A stretch of 49,756 bases of DNA from DAOTVS01 sp034436375 (GTDB taxonomy: Bacteria; Chloroflexota; Anaerolineae; SpSt-313): positions 1 through 49,756 of the forward strand of contig DAOTVS010000047.1 in assembly GCA_034436375.1 (NCBI GenBank), given 5' to 3'. A program made the position numbers and the translations under genes. This document shows, in pieces, positions 32,703 through 42,678 of the stretch (the stretch's first letter is position 1; each line of letters starts with the position of its first letter). Under the pieces are notes generated by a model. That model searched no databases. It had not been told where the DNA came from and worked only from the letters and a program-made list of their open reading frames with translations.

Positions 32703-33662
32703 GTGGTTGGTGCGCTGATCAGCGGGCTGCTTTGCGCGCTGGCTGTGCTGGCGGTTTTCGCGGGTGTGAATGCGTTGACGAACCGCTCCGATAGTGTGTT
32801 GGAGCGACTGGAGAACTTTGCTACCGTCCGGCAGTATGGCAATGAAGAAGAGCGGACAAGCCGCAAGGGGCTGGGAAAACTCTGGACACGCCTCGACCGC
32901 CTGATCAGCGGGCAATCGGTGGCGCAAAAACTCCTTCTGCACCTGGCACAGGCCAATGTGCGGTTGACGGTACCCGAGTTCCTGGTGATCGATGCATCGG
33001 CAGCGATCGTGGGCGGGGCATTTGGGATTGTGCTGCGCGGGCAGCTGGTTTCAGGCCTGGGGGTAGCAATCCTGGCGGCCGCCTTGCCATGGATCCTGCT
33101 GGAGCGCAAGCGGCAGAAACGCATCGACGCTTTTCACACTCAGCTTGTCGATGTGTTGACCCTGATCGTCGGCTCGTTGCGTGGCGGGCACGCGCTGCCG
33201 ACGGCGCTGGAGCTGATCAGCCGCGAGCTTGACCCCCCCGCCTCCGAAGAGTTTGCACGGGTGCTGCGCGAGGAAGGGTATGGTCTGAGCCAGACGGAAG
33301 CCCTGAACAACCTCGTCAAACGCATGGAGACCGATGACCTGCAGTTGATTGTGACGGCCGTGAATATCAGCCACGAAGTCGGCGGCAACCTTTCCCTGGT
33401 GCTCGAAAAGATCGCAGCGACCCTGCGAGAGCGTGTGCAGCTAATGGGCGAGATACGGGTGCTCACAACACAGCAGCGGTTGACCAGTTACCTCTTGGTC
33501 GGCATGCCCTTTGCGTTGGGAGCCGCCCTCGCTGTGATCAGCCCGAGCTGGATCATGCGCCTTTTCCAGCCGGGCTGGGTGCGCATCATTCCTGCGGGCG
33601 CAGTGGTGGCCGAAGTGATCGGGTTCTTTGTGTGCCAGCGGCTTTCACGTATCGAAGTCTAG
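32703..33662 (+). CDS. tadB: Mirror copy: TadB
   Basis: Exact copy of 16095-17054; GTG start, T2SSF domain. Confidence 0.92.
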   Translation: MVGALISGLLCALAVLAVFAGVNALTNRSDSVLERLENFATVRQYGNEEERTSRKGLGKLWTRLDRLISGQSVAQKLLLHLAQANVRLTVPEFLVIDASAAIVGGAFGIVLRGQLVSGLGVAILAAALPWILLERKRQKRIDAFHTQLVDVLTLIVGSLRGGHALPTALELISRELDPPASEEFARVLREEGYGLSQTEALNNLVKRMETDDLQLIVTAVNISHEVGGNLSLVLEKIAATLRERVQLMGEIRVLTTQQRLTSYLLVGMPFALGAALAVISPSWIMRLFQPGWVRIIPAGAVVAEVIGFFVCQRLSRIEV

Positions 33663-33678
33663 AACAGGGGTATGGCTC

Positions 33679-34599
33679 ATGAGCATGAATATGTTCTGGA
33701 TTGCGGAGCTCGTTGCGCTGGCAGTCGGGGCGTTCTGGGTGGGGCTCCTGATGCAGCGCCAGGACCGTCAAGCCGAGCAGCGGCTCGAGCAGGTGGTGGC
33801 CGGGCATCTGGTGGCTACTTCGATGGAGTTGCAAGCTCCCTTTGTGCAGCGTGTGCTGCAGCCCATGTTGCAGCAGTTGCTGCGGCGCTTGGGAGGCCTC
33901 TCGCCCAGCGGAAACATTGACAAGCTGCGCCGCGAGCTGCTCATCGCCGGCTCTCCCTACGGCCTGGATGCCCTGGATTTCCTTGGCCTGCGGATCCTCG
34001 TCGCAACCCTGGGGACAATAGGGCTGACGGTTATCCTGGCCAGCGTGACCAAATCGTTAGTGCAGTCTCTGCTGGCAGGCGCGGTAGGAGCCATCTTTTT
34101 CTCCGAGTTGCCGAATTTCTGGCTCCGAGGCCTGACGAAAAGGCGGCGCAAGGCCGTCTACCTGGCGCTGCCTGACGCCCTGGACATGTTGACTGTGTGC
34201 ATCGATGCCGGCCTGGGGCTGGAGAGTGCCTTTATGCGCATCGGCCAGAGCTGGGACCATGACCTGGCGCGCGAGTTCCGGCGCGCCGTCATGGAGATGG
34301 GGGTCGGCGTCAGCTGGCGCGAGGCCATGCGGAACCTCGTCTACCGCACAGATGTCCCCGAGTTGTCATCGCTGGTGGCAGTGCTCTTGCAGGCCGATCA
34401 GCTTGGCTTTAGCATCTCCGACACCCTGCACGCTCAAGCCGATCAGCTGCGTACGCGCCGGCGCCAGAAAGCTCAGGAGGTGGCTCGAGCGGCGCCGCTA
34501 AAGATGTTGTTCCCGATGGTGATTTTCATCATGCCGGCAACCTTTGCTGTTATTTTGGGGCCGGCTATCCCCATGATTATGGAATCGTTTGGGCAATGA
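33679..34599 (+). CDS. tadC: Mirror copy: TadC
   Basis: Exact copy of 15158-16078; starts MSMNMFWIAELV. Confidence 0.92.
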   Translation: MSMNMFWIAELVALAVGAFWVGLLMQRQDRQAEQRLEQVVAGHLVATSMELQAPFVQRVLQPMLQQLLRRLGGLSPSGNIDKLRRELLIAGSPYGLDALDFLGLRILVATLGTIGLTVILASVTKSLVQSLLAGAVGAIFFSELPNFWLRGLTKRRRKAVYLALPDALDMLTVCIDAGLGLESAFMRIGQSWDHDLAREFRRAVMEMGVGVSWREAMRNLVYRTDVPELSSLVAVLLQADQLGFSISDTLHAQADQLRTRRRQKAQEVARAAPLKMLFPMVIFIMPATFAVILGPAIPMIMESFGQ

Positions 34600-34982
34600 C
34601 AACAGTAATGCATCTTCCACTAGCCGACGATCACGGTTCTCCCTTTCAGAGGTCAAATGCGCTTGACGGCGCCAGGGGACCCCAGATCGAGAACGATGCG
34701 CTCTATGGCCAGTTGCTGCTGAGCATGCAGCAGGGGCGGTGGTCGGAAGCAGCGGGGTTACTGGCAACGCTCGAAGGGAACTATCCCGAAGCGGCGGAGC
34801 TGGTCAATGTGCGTTTGAGCCTGGCACTGCACTTGTCCGCTGAAGAGAGTTGGTCGGGAAAGGGTCGCCGGGCAGCACGGTGGACTTTGCTGCCCATGCC
34901 GCTGGTCCGCGCTTTGGCTGTGGCCAACCTGGTGCTCTATGCGTTGATTATCCTGATGCTTCTTCTGGGGAGAGCGGGGTGA
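34596..34982 (+). CDS. Mirror copy: small Tad-operon membrane protein
   Basis: Exact copy of 14775-15161; ATGA overlap with tadC, TPR-like middle, C-terminal membrane segment. Confidence 0.75.
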   Translation: MTTVMHLPLADDHGSPFQRSNALDGARGPQIENDALYGQLLLSMQQGRWSEAAGLLATLEGNYPEAAELVNVRLSLALHLSAEESWSGKGRRAARWTLLPMPLVRALAVANLVLYALIILMLLLGRAG

Positions 34983-34990
34983 GTTGAGCG

Positions 34991-36343
34991 ATGTTACTAC
35001 GGACTGAACGGATGGAAAACCCTGTCATGGAAGCCGTGGCTCCGGCGGGTGCGCCCGCCCGGCAGGACGTTTCCCGGCAGGATATGTACCGCAACCTGGT
35101 AACGCGGGTGCGGGATCGCGTTGTAGCCGACCTGCGCGGCCATGGCGACCTGGACAACGCCGAAGGAATACGGCGGCGGATCGCAGATGCCTACGGTGAC
35201 GTGATCCGTGAAGCAGGGCTGGTGCTGGGCCGTGCAGAGCGAGAACAGCTATTCGAGCGGGTTGTTGCCGAGATTCTGGGCTACGGGCCGCTGGATCCTC
35301 TGCTGCGCGACGATACCGTGACGGAAATCATGGCCAACGGGCCAGAGAGAATCTATGTCGAACGCAAGGGCAAGATCGAGCTCAGCCCTTATGCCTTTGA
35401 CGACACAGCCCACCTGATGCGCATTATCGAGCGCATCGTGGCGCCACTGGGCCGGCGCATCGATGAAGCATCTCCCATGGTCGATGCGCGTCTGCCCGAT
35501 GGCTCGCGCGTGAACGCGATCATCCCCCCCCTGTCACTGGTGGGCCCCGTGCTCACCATACGCAAGTTCTCCAAAGTCCCGCTGGGTGTCGATGACCTGG
35601 TCCGTCTGGGCACATGTACACAAGAGTTCATGGACTTTATGAAGGCCTGCGTAGAAGCGCGCCTCAACGTGGTGGTGTCGGGCGGCACGGGCTCCGGCAA
35701 GACAACGCTTCTGGGTGTGCTCTCGTCGTTTATCCCCAACAATGAGCGCATTGTGACCATCGAGGATGCGGCGGAGCTGCAGTTGCGTCAGGAGCACGTG
35801 GTGACCCTGGAAGCGCGCCCGGCCAACCTGGAGGGGAAAGGGCAGATCTCGATCCGGCAATTGGTGATCAACTCGCTGCGTATGCGGCCCGACCGGATTG
35901 TGGTCGGCGAGGTGCGCGGCGGCGAAGCGCTGGATATGTTGCAGGCCATGAATACCGGCCATGACGGCTCGCTCACCACCGCGCACTCGAACAATGCGCG
36001 CGATACGCTGCGCCGCCTGGAAACCATGGTGCTGATGGCGGGTATGGAGCTGCCGCTGCGAGCCATCCGCGAGCAGATTGCCTCAGCCCTGAACCTGATT
36101 GTGCATGTGCAACGTATGCGCGACGGCTCGCGCAAGATCGTCCAGGTCGCTGAAGTCTCGGGCATGGAGGGTGATACCATTCTGATGCAGGATATCTTCC
36201 TGTTCCGAGATCAGGGCATGCGTGACAATAAGGTTCAGGGCCGCCTTGAGCCGACGGGCGTACGGCCCAAGTTCATGGAAAAGCTGCAACTGGCGGGCTT
36301 CCAGTTGAGCCCCCAAACATTCGGTTATGGGCGCATACGCTAG
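34991..36343 (+). CDS. cpaF: Mirror copy: CpaF/TadA ATPase
   Basis: Exact copy of 13414-14766; Walker A at residues 231-239. Confidence 0.95.
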   Translation: MLLRTERMENPVMEAVAPAGAPARQDVSRQDMYRNLVTRVRDRVVADLRGHGDLDNAEGIRRRIADAYGDVIREAGLVLGRAEREQLFERVVAEILGYGPLDPLLRDDTVTEIMANGPERIYVERKGKIELSPYAFDDTAHLMRIIERIVAPLGRRIDEASPMVDARLPDGSRVNAIIPPLSLVGPVLTIRKFSKVPLGVDDLVRLGTCTQEFMDFMKACVEARLNVVVSGGTGSGKTTLLGVLSSFIPNNERIVTIEDAAELQLRQEHVVTLEARPANLEGKGQISIRQLVINSLRMRPDRIVVGEVRGGEALDMLQAMNTGHDGSLTTAHSNNARDTLRRLETMVLMAGMELPLRAIREQIASALNLIVHVQRMRDGSRKIVQVAEVSGMEGDTILMQDIFLFRDQGMRDNKVQGRLEPTGVRPKFMEKLQLAGFQLSPQTFGYGRIR

Positions 36344-36357
36344 GGTAAACGGACTGC

Positions 36358-36374
36358 GCGCACGGCACGTGCGC
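36358..36374. repeat. Mirror copy: intercistronic hairpin after cpaF
   Basis: GCGCACG-GCA-CGTGCGC, copy of 13383-13399. Confidence 0.4.
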
Positions 36375-36418
36375 ATCTACGCTGTGCAGGCAGACTTGGT
36401 TATAAGGGAGGCCATACA

Positions 36419-36877
36419 ATGACTGAATCGGCACCGGCACCAGCACCGGAAACGGTCCCACCCAACGGCGGGCTGAAGAATATTGGCATTCTTGCGCTGT
36501 TGGTAGTTGCATTCCTCGGCGGGCTGGGATTGCTCGGGTACATGGGATATCACGTGCTCTCGGCGCGGGCAATGAAGCCCTCGGACAAGATGTTGGCATC
36601 TGCGCCACAGGTGACGACGCAGGCTTCACCCACGCGGCTGTCCTCGGCGACCGCTGCACCGGCGATCGCCAAAGACACAGCCACGCCGACGCCGACTCCT
36701 ACCGAGCTGCCGACGTTGACGCCGACGCCAACCGAGTTGCCGACGATGACGCCAACGCCGGCAGTGGCAACCAGCAGCCGGTTGCCCCAAACGGGGCTGG
36801 GCATCGAGATCCCGCTGGTGGGACTCGCGCTGGGCGCCCTGGCTATGGGCGCACACTGGCTTCGGCGCCGGGAATAG
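36419..36877 (+). CDS. Mirror copy: LPQTG membrane protein
   Basis: Exact copy of 12880-13338; LPQTG at residues 122-126 followed by a hydrophobic stretch and RRRE. Confidence 0.8.
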   Translation: MTESAPAPAPETVPPNGGLKNIGILALLVVAFLGGLGLLGYMGYHVLSARAMKPSDKMLASAPQVTTQASPTRLSSATAAPAIAKDTATPTPTPTELPTLTPTPTELPTMTPTPAVATSSRLPQTGLGIEIPLVGLALGALAMGAHWLRRRE

Positions 36878-36899
36878 CGGCCATATGGGGCAAGACGCC

Positions 36900-36940
36900 A
36901 AGGCAGCGGGTGCGCCGCTATAGGCCACACCCGCTGCCTT
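36900..36940. terminator. Mirror copy: hairpin between convergent transcripts
   Basis: 13-bp stem, copy of 12817-12857. Confidence 0.8.
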
Positions 36941-36943
36941 GTG

Positions 36944-37651
36944 CTATAACATGAAGACAGCCAGCAATCCACCCAGAGCCAGGAAGGGCGCGTAGGGGAT
37001 GAAACTTTTGCGCGTGCCGCGGCCCGAGAGCAGGTAGACGCCGGCGGCGACGCCGCCGGCCAGCATTGCCGTCAGCAGACAGGTGAGAACATGCGGGTAC
37101 GCGGCGATGAGACCGACATAGCCCGCCAGCTTGACATCGCCAAAGCCCATCGCGCCCGGGTAGACCACAGCGAGCAACAGAAAGAGGAAAAAGCCGATGG
37201 CGCCCCCCAGAAGGATCGCGGGCAGCGCCTGCGGCCGGTTCAGGCCACCCACCAGCAGGGTAAACAGCACCGCCGGGACAACGACCGTGTTGGGCACCAC
37301 GCGCTGCTCGATATCCGTCAGCGTAATCAGGGCCAGGACCGAGGCGTGGATGGTGGCGACGAGCAGCCGCGCGGAGAGGCCAAAGCGAGCCGCCAGGAAC
37401 GCATAGAGGATCGCCAGGCCGACTTCGAAAAGCCAGCGGCCCAGGGGCAACGCAGCCCTGCAGTGACGGCAGGTCCCGTCATGGGTGATGACGGCGAGCA
37501 GCGCCAGCGTCTGCTGTGGCCGGTAATGGTGCCCACACTGCGGGCAAGCCGGCCAGACGAACGGCTTACGATGTCGAGGCAAGCGATCGGCCAGATGATT
37601 CAGCGGCACCGCGGCGAGGATGCCCAGCAGGGCCCAGAGGACCACGGTCAT
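36944..37651 (-). CDS. Mirror copy: type IV prepilin peptidase
   Basis: Exact copy of 12106-12813; catalytic Asp113 and Asp172. Confidence 0.9.
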   Translation of the reverse strand: MTVVLWALLGILAAVPLNHLADRLPRHRKPFVWPACPQCGHHYRPQQTLALLAVITHDGTCRHCRAALPLGRWLFEVGLAILYAFLAARFGLSARLLVATIHASVLALITLTDIEQRVVPNTVVVPAVLFTLLVGGLNRPQALPAILLGGAIGFFLFLLLAVVYPGAMGFGDVKLAGYVGLIAAYPHVLTCLLTAMLAGGVAAGVYLLSGRGTRKSFIPYAPFLALGGLLAVFML

Positions 37652-37694
37652 GGCATATCGTCTCCTGCAACGGCGGTTAGGGCGATGCGCATCT

Positions 37695-38900
37695 TTACCG
37701 GCGTCCCAATCGCCTGCGGAACTCGGCGCTGAGGGCCGGGACAATCTCAAAGAGATCACCGACAATGCCGTACGTGGCAACATGGAAGATCGGCGCCTGA
37801 GGGTCCTGGTTGATTGCGACAATGACCTTGGCCGTCTGCATGCCCGCCAGGTGCTGTATCGCCCCAGAGATGCCGCAGGCGATATAGAGATCTGGGCGCA
37901 CTGTGCGGCCGGTCTGCCCGACCTGGTGTGCATAGGGCACCCAGCCGGCATCCACGGCGGCCCGTGAGGCGCCCAATGCGCCGCCGAGAACCGTTGCCAG
38001 CTCGCGCAGGCAGGCAAATCCCTCCGGCCCGCCCACACCTCGCCCGCCAGAGACGATGATGCGCGCGTCTGCCAGGTTGAGCGATGCCGATTCGTGGATA
38101 AAATCAGCAACCCGGACGGCAATCTTTTCCTCTGCAAGCACGGCGGGCACCGCAATGATCTGGCCGGTGCGGCGGGTATCGGGCAGGGGCGTCTCAAAGA
38201 CTCGGTGGCGCACGGTGGCCATCTGCGGACGGTGGGTGGGGCAGATGATCGTCGCCATGATATTACCGCCAAAAGCCGGGCGGGTCTGGCGCAGCAGGCG
38301 GGTGTCGGGGTCGATCTCGAGGCCCGTGCAGTCGGCGGTCAGGCCAGCATGTAACTCGGTGGCGACGGCGCCGGCCAGGTCGCGGCCGCGGGCGCTGGCG
38401 CCCAGAAGCAAAATCTCCGGCCGGTGCTCTTGCACCAGGCGGACCAGGATGGCCGCATAGGGCTCGGTGCGGCAGGTCGCCAGAGTGGGGTCATCGGCCA
38501 GAAAGACGCGGTCCGCGCCATAGGCAATGGCCTGGGCGGCGATGTGCTGCACGTTGTGCCCCAACACACAGGCCGTCAGGGGCACGCCCAAATCTTGGGC
38601 GAGACGGCGCCCCTGGCCCATCATCTCCCAGGAAATGCTGCCCGCCTGGCCTTGGAACTGCTCAACCCACACCCAAACGCCCCGGTACGTGTCTGTGCCC
38701 GATTCCCCGACCATGTCAGGGGTGGGGCGCGCGGCCTGCAACGCCTCAGCAGGGCAGACCTCCACACAGGCCCCGCACAGGATGCAGCGGTCGTTGGTCT
38801 GGGCGACGCCTCCCACCAGGGCAATGGCGCCAAAAGAGCAGGCATCGACGCAGGCCCCGCATCCCGTGCACAGGCCGGTATCGACCGTGAGCTCACTCAT
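37695..38900 (-). CDS. etfA: Mirror copy: EtfA with ferredoxin domain
   Basis: Exact copy of 10857-12062; eight cluster cysteines at the N-terminus. Confidence 0.93.
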   Translation of the reverse strand: MSELTVDTGLCTGCGACVDACSFGAIALVGGVAQTNDRCILCGACVEVCPAEALQAARPTPDMVGESGTDTYRGVWVWVEQFQGQAGSISWEMMGQGRRLAQDLGVPLTACVLGHNVQHIAAQAIAYGADRVFLADDPTLATCRTEPYAAILVRLVQEHRPEILLLGASARGRDLAGAVATELHAGLTADCTGLEIDPDTRLLRQTRPAFGGNIMATIICPTHRPQMATVRHRVFETPLPDTRRTGQIIAVPAVLAEEKIAVRVADFIHESASLNLADARIIVSGGRGVGGPEGFACLRELATVLGGALGASRAAVDAGWVPYAHQVGQTGRTVRPDLYIACGISGAIQHLAGMQTAKVIVAINQDPQAPIFHVATYGIVGDLFEIVPALSAEFRRRLGRR

Positions 38901-38913
38901 CGCCCCCTCCCCC

Positions 38914-39714
38914 TCAGATCACCCTGTCGGCCAGGAGGCGCTCAGCCAGGCACGCGGCGGCATCCGCAGGGGTATCGCCCACGAGCATCGTCACTTTGCC
39001 TTCCCGTGCCGGGGGCTGGAAGATCGACACCACCTGGGTGGGCGATCCTCCCAGGCCAAAGAAAGCGGGGTCGGCATCGGGCAAGGACTGGGCATCCCAC
39101 ACCGGGATCTGAGCGCGAGCTGCGCGGCGGACGCCCATGAAGGTGGCAAAGCGGGGCTGGTTGATATCCTTGACGACGGTAACCAGGGCGGGCAAAGAGC
39201 AGGCTACTACCTCGCGCCCCTCCTCCAGCAGCCGCTCTACCTGGATGCGTCCCGCTGCCGGGTCGAACTCCTGCAGCCGGCACACGTAGGTCAACTGGGG
39301 CACTTTGAGCTGCCGGGCGATACCGGGGCCAACCTGGCCCGTATCGCCATCGATCGCCTGCTTGCCGCAGAGGATGATATCAAAGGGGGCCAGGCGGCGG
39401 ATGGCCTGCGCCAGTGTATAGGCCGTGGCCCAGGTGTCGGAGCCGGCAAAAGCACGGTCGCTCAGCAACACCGCCTCATCGGCGCCCAGGGCAAGCGCCT
39501 CTTTGAGCGCTTCGCGCGCCTGCGCCGGCCCCATCGTGAGCACCGTCACCCGCCCGCCGTGCCTTTCCTTCAGGCGCAGCGCTTCTTCGATGGCATACGT
39601 GTCGAAAGGGTTGATGATCGAGGCTACCCCTTCGCGCACCAGGGTGTGCGTCTCCGGATGGATCCTGACCTCCGTGGTATCCGGCACCTGCTTGATACAG
39701 ACAATTGCATGCAT
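38914..39714 (-). CDS. etfB: Mirror copy: EtfB
   Basis: Exact copy of 10043-10843; GKQAIDGDTGQVGP motif. Confidence 0.93.
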   Translation of the reverse strand: MHAIVCIKQVPDTTEVRIHPETHTLVREGVASIINPFDTYAIEEALRLKERHGGRVTVLTMGPAQAREALKEALALGADEAVLLSDRAFAGSDTWATAYTLAQAIRRLAPFDIILCGKQAIDGDTGQVGPGIARQLKVPQLTYVCRLQEFDPAAGRIQVERLLEEGREVVACSLPALVTVVKDINQPRFATFMGVRRAARAQIPVWDAQSLPDADPAFFGLGGSPTQVVSIFQPPAREGKVTMLVGDTPADAAACLAERLLADRVI

Positions 39715-39835
39715 GCGCGCTGCGCCTCCGCATAACGGGGAGGTCGTAACGCTACACTCGTCTCCGCAGGCGGATCCCCTCCCCTGGCAGGCCCCACCTT
39801 CGCCATCGGGCCGCCGGTGCGCCCCGATTGTTTCT

Positions 39836-39865
39836 ATTATACATACGGGGCATCGAGAATGCGAA
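39836..39865 (-). promoter_or_regulatory. Mirror copy: etf promoter
   Basis: Copy of 9892-9921, TATAAT on the minus strand. Confidence 0.6.
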
Positions 39866-39885
39866 ATAGGGCTGCCGTGAAGACG

Positions 39886-39917
39886 CAGTATCGTAGTGAA
39901 GCCTCACTACGATACTG
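39886..39917. terminator. Mirror copy: 14-bp hairpin after the small gene
   Basis: Copy of 9840-9871. Confidence 0.65.
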
Positions 39918-39967
39918 CCGGCCATACGCCCACCTGAAGGAGATTCCCACTCTGGCAATAGGCGAGC

Positions 39968-40204
39968 TTACTTTGTAAAATGCTGCCCCGCCGGGGCACT
40001 GTCAAAGACGAAAACCAACCTGCTCGGATCAGCGGCATAGGCAGCGAAATCGACCGGCGAGAGGAGGCGCCCATCCGGGCCGATATAGTGGCCCTGGGGA
40101 GCATTGGGCCAGCGCTCGGGCTGCGCTTTCCACCAGACCTCGAAATCGCGCACGCGTTGAGCGTTCACGGGGTTGTAGTTGTATTGGGGCTGAAGGCTCG
40201 ACAT
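39968..40204 (-). CDS. Mirror copy: small unknown protein (78 residues)
   Basis: Exact copy of 9553-9789. Confidence 0.65.
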   Translation of the reverse strand: MSSLQPQYNYNPVNAQRVRDFEVWWKAQPERWPNAPQGHYIGPDGRLLSPVDFAAYAADPSRLVFVFDSAPAGQHFTK

Positions 40205-40208
40205 GAGA

Positions 40209-40269
40209 TCACCTCACCTGAATATGGCTGGCGACATCGGTCGCACATTGGTCCAATCTCATGAGGTGA
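40209..40269 (-). promoter_or_regulatory. Mirror copy: inverted repeat covering the SD of the small gene
   Basis: Copy of 9488-9548. Confidence 0.35.
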
Positions 40270-40340
40270 GTCGAGGTGGAGCGCACAATTCCTTTGCGGC
40301 GAGGGGCGCAGCCGGGCTGAGCGGAAAAATCACGCACTCC

Positions 40341-40370
40341 TTGACAGCTTTCGCACCTGGGCTGTAGAAT
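40341..40370 (+). promoter_or_regulatory. Mirror copy: radical SAM gene promoter
   Basis: TTGACA and TAGAAT, copy of 9387-9416. Confidence 0.65.
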
Positions 40371-40494
40371 ACAAATAGGATTCCACTGACTCGAATCCCC
40401 AGGTCTGCGCCGCTGTCGCCGCTGGTGTACCGCCATAACTCTCCCATGGGAACGTATCGAACTGGGCCTGCCGGCCCTCCAAGGAGGAAGCAAA

Positions 40495-41706
40495 ATGCCC
40501 CTGGACAAACGCCACCTGTACCGCCTGCCTTGGTCCATGAACGATAATGCCATCGCCTGGCTCGAGGTCACTGACATTTGCAACCTGCACTGTGAGGGCT
40601 GCTACCGGCAGTACCTCTCCGGGCACAAACCACTGGAGCAGATCAAGGAAGAGATCCTCTTTTTCAAACAGTGGCGCAACCCGGATAATGTCTCCATCGC
40701 TGGGGGCGAGCCGTTGATTCACCCGCAGATCATCGATCTCGTCGCTTTTATTGCGGAGAACGGCATGAAGCCAGTCGTGCTGACCAACGCCATGGCGTTG
40801 ACGCCCGAGTTGCTGCACGAGCTCAAACGGGCAGGGTTAGCCGGGTTCACAATCCACATCGACAGCCATCAGGGGCGGCCCCATTGGGAGGGCAAGAGTG
40901 AGGCCGACTTGAATGAGTTGCGCGGGTACTATGCCGACATGATTGCTCGCGAGCGCGGCCTTGCCCTCGTTTTCAACTCGACTGTGTATCCCTCCACGTT
41001 CCACGAGATTCCCGACGTAGTGCGCTGGGGGCAGGCCCATATTGATAAGGTGCATGGCCTGGTCTTTATCACCTACCGCACGGGACCGGTTGATGCCGCC
41101 GAGGCTTTTGGCCCTGGCAAGGCGCAAGTGGATCTGGCGAAGCTCACCTACACCCGCGACCCCATCAACGAAAAGTTCGTCACCTCGCCGGAAGTCTACC
41201 AACTCATCCACGAACATTGCCCCGAATACGATGCCAGCGCCTACCTGGGGGGCAGCCAGTTGCACGATTCCTACAAATGGCTGATCGGCGTTACCATCGG
41301 TTCCAAGCGCCGCCTGTACGGGTCAATCGGGAAAAAGACGATGGAGGTGGCTCAGGCTGGGCACCACCTACTCAAAGGCACCTACCTGGCCTATACCGCA
41401 TCCCCCAAGATCGGCGCCAAGGTCTTCCTGCTGGCGCCCTGGGATGGCGCCGTGCGCCAGACGTGGCGCCGGTGGCTGGGAGATGTCGTGCGCCACCCTG
41501 GGCGGCTCTTCGATACCCTCTACATGCAGAGCATCGGCATCATCCAGGCTCCCGATCTGCAGCCCGATGGGCGGGTCGACATGTGCGACAGCTGCCCAGA
41601 TATGACCGTCTGGAATGGGAAGCTGGTCAACTCGTGCCGCATGGATGAGTACCGGCTCTTTGGCGGGCTCATCACCGTATATCAGCGGGAGAAGAAGGAT
41701 AGTTAG
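40495..41706 (+). CDS. Mirror copy: radical SAM enzyme
   Basis: Exact copy of 8051-9262; CNLHCEGC at residues 29-36. Confidence 0.88.
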   Translation: MPLDKRHLYRLPWSMNDNAIAWLEVTDICNLHCEGCYRQYLSGHKPLEQIKEEILFFKQWRNPDNVSIAGGEPLIHPQIIDLVAFIAENGMKPVVLTNAMALTPELLHELKRAGLAGFTIHIDSHQGRPHWEGKSEADLNELRGYYADMIARERGLALVFNSTVYPSTFHEIPDVVRWGQAHIDKVHGLVFITYRTGPVDAAEAFGPGKAQVDLAKLTYTRDPINEKFVTSPEVYQLIHEHCPEYDASAYLGGSQLHDSYKWLIGVTIGSKRRLYGSIGKKTMEVAQAGHHLLKGTYLAYTASPKIGAKVFLLAPWDGAVRQTWRRWLGDVVRHPGRLFDTLYMQSIGIIQAPDLQPDGRVDMCDSCPDMTVWNGKLVNSCRMDEYRLFGGLITVYQREKKDS

Positions 41707-41755
41707 ACGGGGCGCCTCAGGACGGGGCATCAATCCGCGCCCGGCCGACCGCTAG

Positions 41756-41824
41756 CATAAGCAAGACCGGGTGAGACCTACACGCGCCTGTTGCGCATGT
41801 AGATCTCACCCGGTCTTGCTTATG
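41756..41824. terminator. Mirror copy: long hairpin between convergent genes
   Basis: Copy of 7933-8001. Confidence 0.8.
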
Positions 41825-41832
41825 GAATCAGA

Positions 41833-42342
41833 TTAGAACGGAAGCCCCTTGGCGCCTTGCACACCCTTCAGGGCAGCGATCTCGCCGGAATGGCTGGCAA
41901 TGTGCCCCACCAGCATGGTCAGCACCTCGCCCACCGTGCGCTCCCGGCCGGCAAAGTTCACCTTGCGATCCAGTTCTTCAGGTGTGAGCTGAGCCAGGTA
42001 GCGGTCCGTCGCGGCCCGGACCTCCTGTTGATAGGCCAAAAACGGGGCGAGTGAAAACGTCTTGTGTTTGTACTCGTCCCAGGGCTGGCCGGGGCGCGGG
42101 GGTGCGGAGACACCAATCTTGGCGGCCCAGCCCCCCTGCTCAAAGAGGCTCTGCTTGCCCTGGATGAAAACCTGGATGTAGCTATCCTCGCCGCCGAGGA
42201 TATGCATGACGGTTGCGCTGATGGTGTTGGCTGTTCCCGGCGGGAGCCAGTTGAGCTGGTCTTCGGTCAGTCCCGTCATCACCCCATCGCACTGGCTGTG
42301 CGCGTGGGTGATCTGCCTCTGGATATACTCTTTGACTTCCAT
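41833..42342 (-). CDS. Mirror copy: DinB-like protein
   Basis: Exact copy of 7415-7924; His47, His147 and His151. Confidence 0.82.
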   Translation of the reverse strand: MEVKEYIQRQITHAHSQCDGVMTGLTEDQLNWLPPGTANTISATVMHILGGEDSYIQVFIQGKQSLFEQGGWAAKIGVSAPPRPGQPWDEYKHKTFSLAPFLAYQQEVRAATDRYLAQLTPEELDRKVNFAGRERTVGEVLTMLVGHIASHSGEIAALKGVQGAKGLPF

Positions 42343-42393
42343 GGGCCCCCTGGATATGGTGGATACTCGTGACAAGCTGGAGATAGAAAAAAG

Positions 42394-42466
42394 TACCCCA
42401 GGCAGGACTTGAACCTGCGGCCGACTGCTTAGAAGGCAGCTGCTCTATCCGCTGAGCTACTGGGGC
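42394..42466 (-). tRNA. Mirror copy: tRNA-Arg (UCU)
   Basis: Exact copy of 7291-7363. Confidence 0.95.
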
Positions 42467-42478
42467 AAGCAAGCGCAT

Positions 42479-42507
42479 ATTATACGCGGCTGGCGGGACC
42501 GAGTCAA
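42479..42507 (-). promoter_or_regulatory. Mirror copy: tRNA-Arg promoter
   Basis: Copy of 7250-7278. Confidence 0.85.
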
Positions 42508-42551
42508 CAGACTTTTGCGCACAATGATACACGGCCCGGGCGGAATCGTCG

Positions 42552-42580
42552 TTGACTTTTTGCATGCGGCCCGCTATAAT
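42552..42580 (+). promoter_or_regulatory. Mirror copy: FAD oxidoreductase promoter
   Basis: TTGACT, 17 bases, TATAAT; copy of 7177-7205. Confidence 0.8.
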
Positions 42581-42678
42581 CATCAGCCGTTGCCCATTCT
42601 CCCGTCGCGCCTCATATTTCGGGGTGGGAGCCATCACATTCGCTCTACGAATCGGGCGACGAACCCAGGAGATAAGCA